DNA of 6,649 nt from Pseudomonadota bacterium (GTDB lineage: Bacteria; Myxococcota_A; Polyangia; Polyangiales; Polyangiaceae): the NCBI GenBank assembly GCA_023411445.1, contig JAEYOT010000934.1, positions 1-6,649 on the forward strand, read 5' to 3'. The translations under genes and the position numbers were made by a program. The notes beneath the pieces are model-generated. The model saw only the letters and a program-made list of their open reading frames with translations, made no database searches and was not told the origin of the DNA. Positions within the stretch are counted from its first letter, which is position 1; every line of letters begins with the position of its first letter. Positions 5,275-6,649 of the stretch are shown in pieces.

Positions 5275-5430
5275 CTGCACGAGGCCGCCGCGACGGGCTC
5301 GCTCGCGCACTGGCTCGCGACGCCTGAAGGCGCGCTGGCGCTGATGGTGTTGCTGGATCAGTACCCGCGTAACTCCTTCCGCGGCTCGCCGCGCATGTAC
5401 GCGACGGACGCGCTCGCGCTCCGCACGGCA
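5275..5430 (+). pseudogene. DUF924-family protein, internal fragment in opposite orientation
   Basis: Read on the plus strand, this segment encodes about 52 residues from LHEAAATGSLAHW to DALALRTA. ALMVLLDQYPRNSFRG and the following MYATDALAL correspond to the conserved DUF924 block DQFPRNxxRG with the A/D-rich helix after it. Homology begins at 5275, directly next to the C-terminal fragment on the other strand, and fades after about 5430. The family's first 40 or so residues and the stretch between this block and the C-terminus are absent. The surrounding open frame (5233-5466) starts inside the antisense of the other piece and is not a genuine gene. Confidence 0.78.
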
Positions 5431-5431
5431 G

Positions 5432-5487
5432 CGGGAGAGCGCGGTCGCAGCCGGTCAGCAGGGTAGCGAACAAAAACAGGGATTCAT
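5432..5487 (-). pseudogene. Remnant of a lipoprotein gene start, frameshifted and truncated
   Basis: On the minus strand, AGGAGG (5493-5498) lies five bases before an ATG at 5485-5487, the best ribosome binding site in the window. The frame of this ATG gives only ten codons (MNPCFCSLPC, then TGA). Shifting the frame by one base after ATG-AA gives SLFLFATLLTGCDRAL, a typical lipoprotein signal peptide with lipobox LTGC (Cys codon 5447-5449). I infer a former lipoprotein gene that lost one base near codon 2 and was cut off by the DUF924 rearrangement near 5431. The body of the protein is gone, so its function is unknown. A real 10-residue peptide is the alternative. Confidence 0.4.
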
Positions 5488-5539
5488 GGGGTCCTCCTCG
5501 TGAGGCCACTGTTGTGCGCCCGCCCCGATGCTGAAGAAA

Positions 5540-5554
5540 GTGATACGATTTCAC
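5540..5554. promoter_or_regulatory. Candidate LysR-type regulator binding site
   Basis: GTGATACGATTTCAC contains the dyad TGA-N7-TCA and fits the LysR consensus T-N11-A at 5541-5553. It lies eight bases before the LysR start codon and 53 bases before the divergent lipoprotein-like start. This is the usual place for an autoregulatory LysR box between a regulator and its divergent target. Confidence 0.4.
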
Positions 5555-5561
5555 CAAAGCG

Positions 5562-6551
5562 ATGAATCAGGTGCAGCTGGCTAGCATCGACTTGAATCTG
5601 CTCGTGGTCTTCCAGGCCGTGCTCGAGAGCAGGCACGTGGGCAAGGCGGGGCAGAAGCTCGCCTTGTCGCCCTCGGCGGTCAGTCACGCGCTGGGACGGC
5701 TCCGCCGCTTGCTGCGCGACCCGGTGTTCTTGCGCACGCCGAAGGGCGTCGTCCCCACGGCGCGCGCGCTGGAGCTGGCGCCGGCGATCGCGGAGATCTT
5801 GGGACAAGTTGAGCGGGTGCTCGCCGCCAGCACGCCCTTCGAGCCGGCCACGGCCCAGCGGCGCTTCCTCTTGGGCATGGCGGACTCATCGGCCGTCGTG
5901 CACCTGCCGGCGCTGCTCGCTCACACCAGGCAGCAGGCGCCGCTGGTGGACATTGGCCTGCGGCAGCTCCTCCCGTTCGAAGCCCTGCCGGAGCTGGAAG
6001 CACGCCGCATCGACCTGGCGCTGGTCGGGCTCGAGCAGATCCCGGCACGCTTCGCCAGCGCTCCCGTCGAAGGGGATGAGTTCGTGATTGTAGCCCGGCG
6101 CGGTCACGCCTTCTTGGCCGCGCCCACGCTCGCTCGCTACTGCGCGGCGCAGCACGTGCTGGTCTCGGCCAGCGGCGATCAGCACGGCTTCGTCGACGAT
6201 GCGCTGAGCAAGAAGGGCTTGAGCCGGCGCGTGGCCCTCACGGTGCCAAGCTTCATGCTGGCGCTGGCCGCGCTGGAGCGCACGGACTTGGTCAGCGCCG
6301 TACCGCTCAGCTTGGCGCGCACGCACGCCGCCCGCTTCGGCCTGGAGTGGGCACCCGCGCCGGTGCGCCTCCGCCACCATCCGATGAAAATCGTCGCCAC
6401 ACGCGCAGCCTTGGAAGATCGCGGCGTAGCCTGGATGTTCGCAGCGCTGCAGCAAGCCGCAGGTCCTGCACCGACCGGCCCCTCGCGCACCAAGCCTGCC
6501 CGACGAACGCGGAAGGAAACGCCTCGCCCTTCGACAGCACGGCAGCGGTGA
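5562..6551 (+). CDS. LysR-family transcriptional regulator
   Basis: This 329-residue DNA-binding regulator has the standard LysR layout. A winged helix-turn-helix covers residues 8-66: SIDLNLLVVFQAVLESRHVGKA, then LALSPSAVSHALGRLRR (recognition helix, 33-49) and FLRTPKGVVPTARA in the wing. A linker helix follows (about 70-92), then an effector-binding domain from RRFLLGMAD (100) to about 297. The start DLNLLVVF and the FLR-TPKGVVPT wing resemble the NodD/PcpR/SyrM branch rather than CysB types. Residues 300-329 form an extra tail rich in Pro, Arg, Lys and Thr, not part of either domain. The ATG at 5562 gives the normal spacing to the helix-turn-helix, though its ribosome binding site is weak. 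The divergent side holds only gene remnants, so the former target may be lost. The ligand is unknown. Confidence 0.93.
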   Translation: MNQVQLASIDLNLLVVFQAVLESRHVGKAGQKLALSPSAVSHALGRLRRLLRDPVFLRTPKGVVPTARALELAPAIAEILGQVERVLAASTPFEPATAQRRFLLGMADSSAVVHLPALLAHTRQQAPLVDIGLRQLLPFEALPELEARRIDLALVGLEQIPARFASAPVEGDEFVIVARRGHAFLAAPTLARYCAAQHVLVSASGDQHGFVDDALSKKGLSRRVALTVPSFMLALAALERTDLVSAVPLSLARTHAARFGLEWAPAPVRLRHHPMKIVATRAALEDRGVAWMFAALQQAAGPAPTGPSRTKPARRTRKETPRPSTARQR

Positions 6552-6565
6552 GCTAGGCACAGGGC

Positions 6566-6649
6566 ATGACGGAGTTGGTGCCGATCGAGCCCGCCGAGCT
6601 GGAGCAGGCCCTCGCCGCGCCCAGCGAGCGCCTGCTCGTCCTCTACCTC
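6566..6649 (+). CDS. Start of an unidentified gene, cut by the window edge
   Basis: An ATG 14 bases after the LysR stop opens a frame of 28 codons that reaches the right edge without a stop. The product starts MTELVPIEPAELEQAL and continues to ERLLVLYL. An acidic helix followed by a hydrophobic strand would be compatible with the first helix and strand of a thioredoxin-like fold, but the CxxC region is outside the window, so this is only a guess. AGGG is very close to the ATG, and no strong ribosome binding site is seen. The gene may be co-transcribed with the LysR gene. Confidence 0.45.
   Translation, partial: MTELVPIEPAELEQALAAPSERLLVLYL

Noticed and set aside
5159..5557. 132-codon minus-strand open frame opposite the LysR upstream region
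   Set aside because: It starts at a TTG without a ribosome binding site and runs out of frame through the DUF924 remnant. Only its LFLFATLLTGC part is meaningful, and that is described as a frameshifted remnant starting at 5487.
1..6649. CRISPR array, tRNA, rRNA, insertion sequence or prophage genes
   Set aside because: I saw no regularly spaced direct repeats, no tRNA or rRNA-like sequence, no transposase or integrase motifs and no terminal repeats. The DUF924 scar lacks insertion-sequence ends.

Overview
The window is high-GC bacterial chromosome with short intergenic gaps. The gene content and the small secreted double-cysteine protein would fit a Myxococcota (Polyangia-like) soil bacterium. 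This is inference: no rRNA or other taxonomic marker is present.

Positions 1-1732 hold metabolic genes. The N-terminus of a short-chain dehydrogenase/reductase runs off the left edge on the minus strand. A 60-bp divergent gap with a perfect 7+7 bp dyad separates it from a 6-phosphofructokinase gene. Seven bases after that gene lies a MutT/NudG-type Nudix hydrolase gene, probably on the same transcript.

Positions 1733-2388 hold a convergent minus-strand gene for a 63-residue exported protein whose mature part carries CC-x5-CC-x5-CC, then a long leader region for the next operon. That leader contains a 7-codon upstream ORF (MWLHYFV) with its own ribosome binding site, overlapping sequences that can pair in two alternative ways, and a GC-rich hairpin.

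Positions 2389-5162 are the most coherent unit. A gene for an HflX-family ribosome-splitting GTPase overlaps by four bases (ATGA) the gene for an ABC-F ATPase whose layout resembles antibiotic-resistance ABC-F proteins such as MsrA. Both families act on ribosomes, so this looks like a dedicated ribosome rescue or protection operon, possibly controlled by its leader.

Positions 5163-5561 are gene debris. Two pieces of one DUF924-family gene lie head to head on opposite strands with a breakpoint near 5274, followed by a frameshifted lipoprotein start that keeps a perfect Shine-Dalgarno sequence. A LysR-type regulator gene (5562-6551) faces this debris across a T-N11-A dyad, suggesting that the regulator has lost its divergent neighbour. 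The first 28 codons of a further gene run off the right edge.
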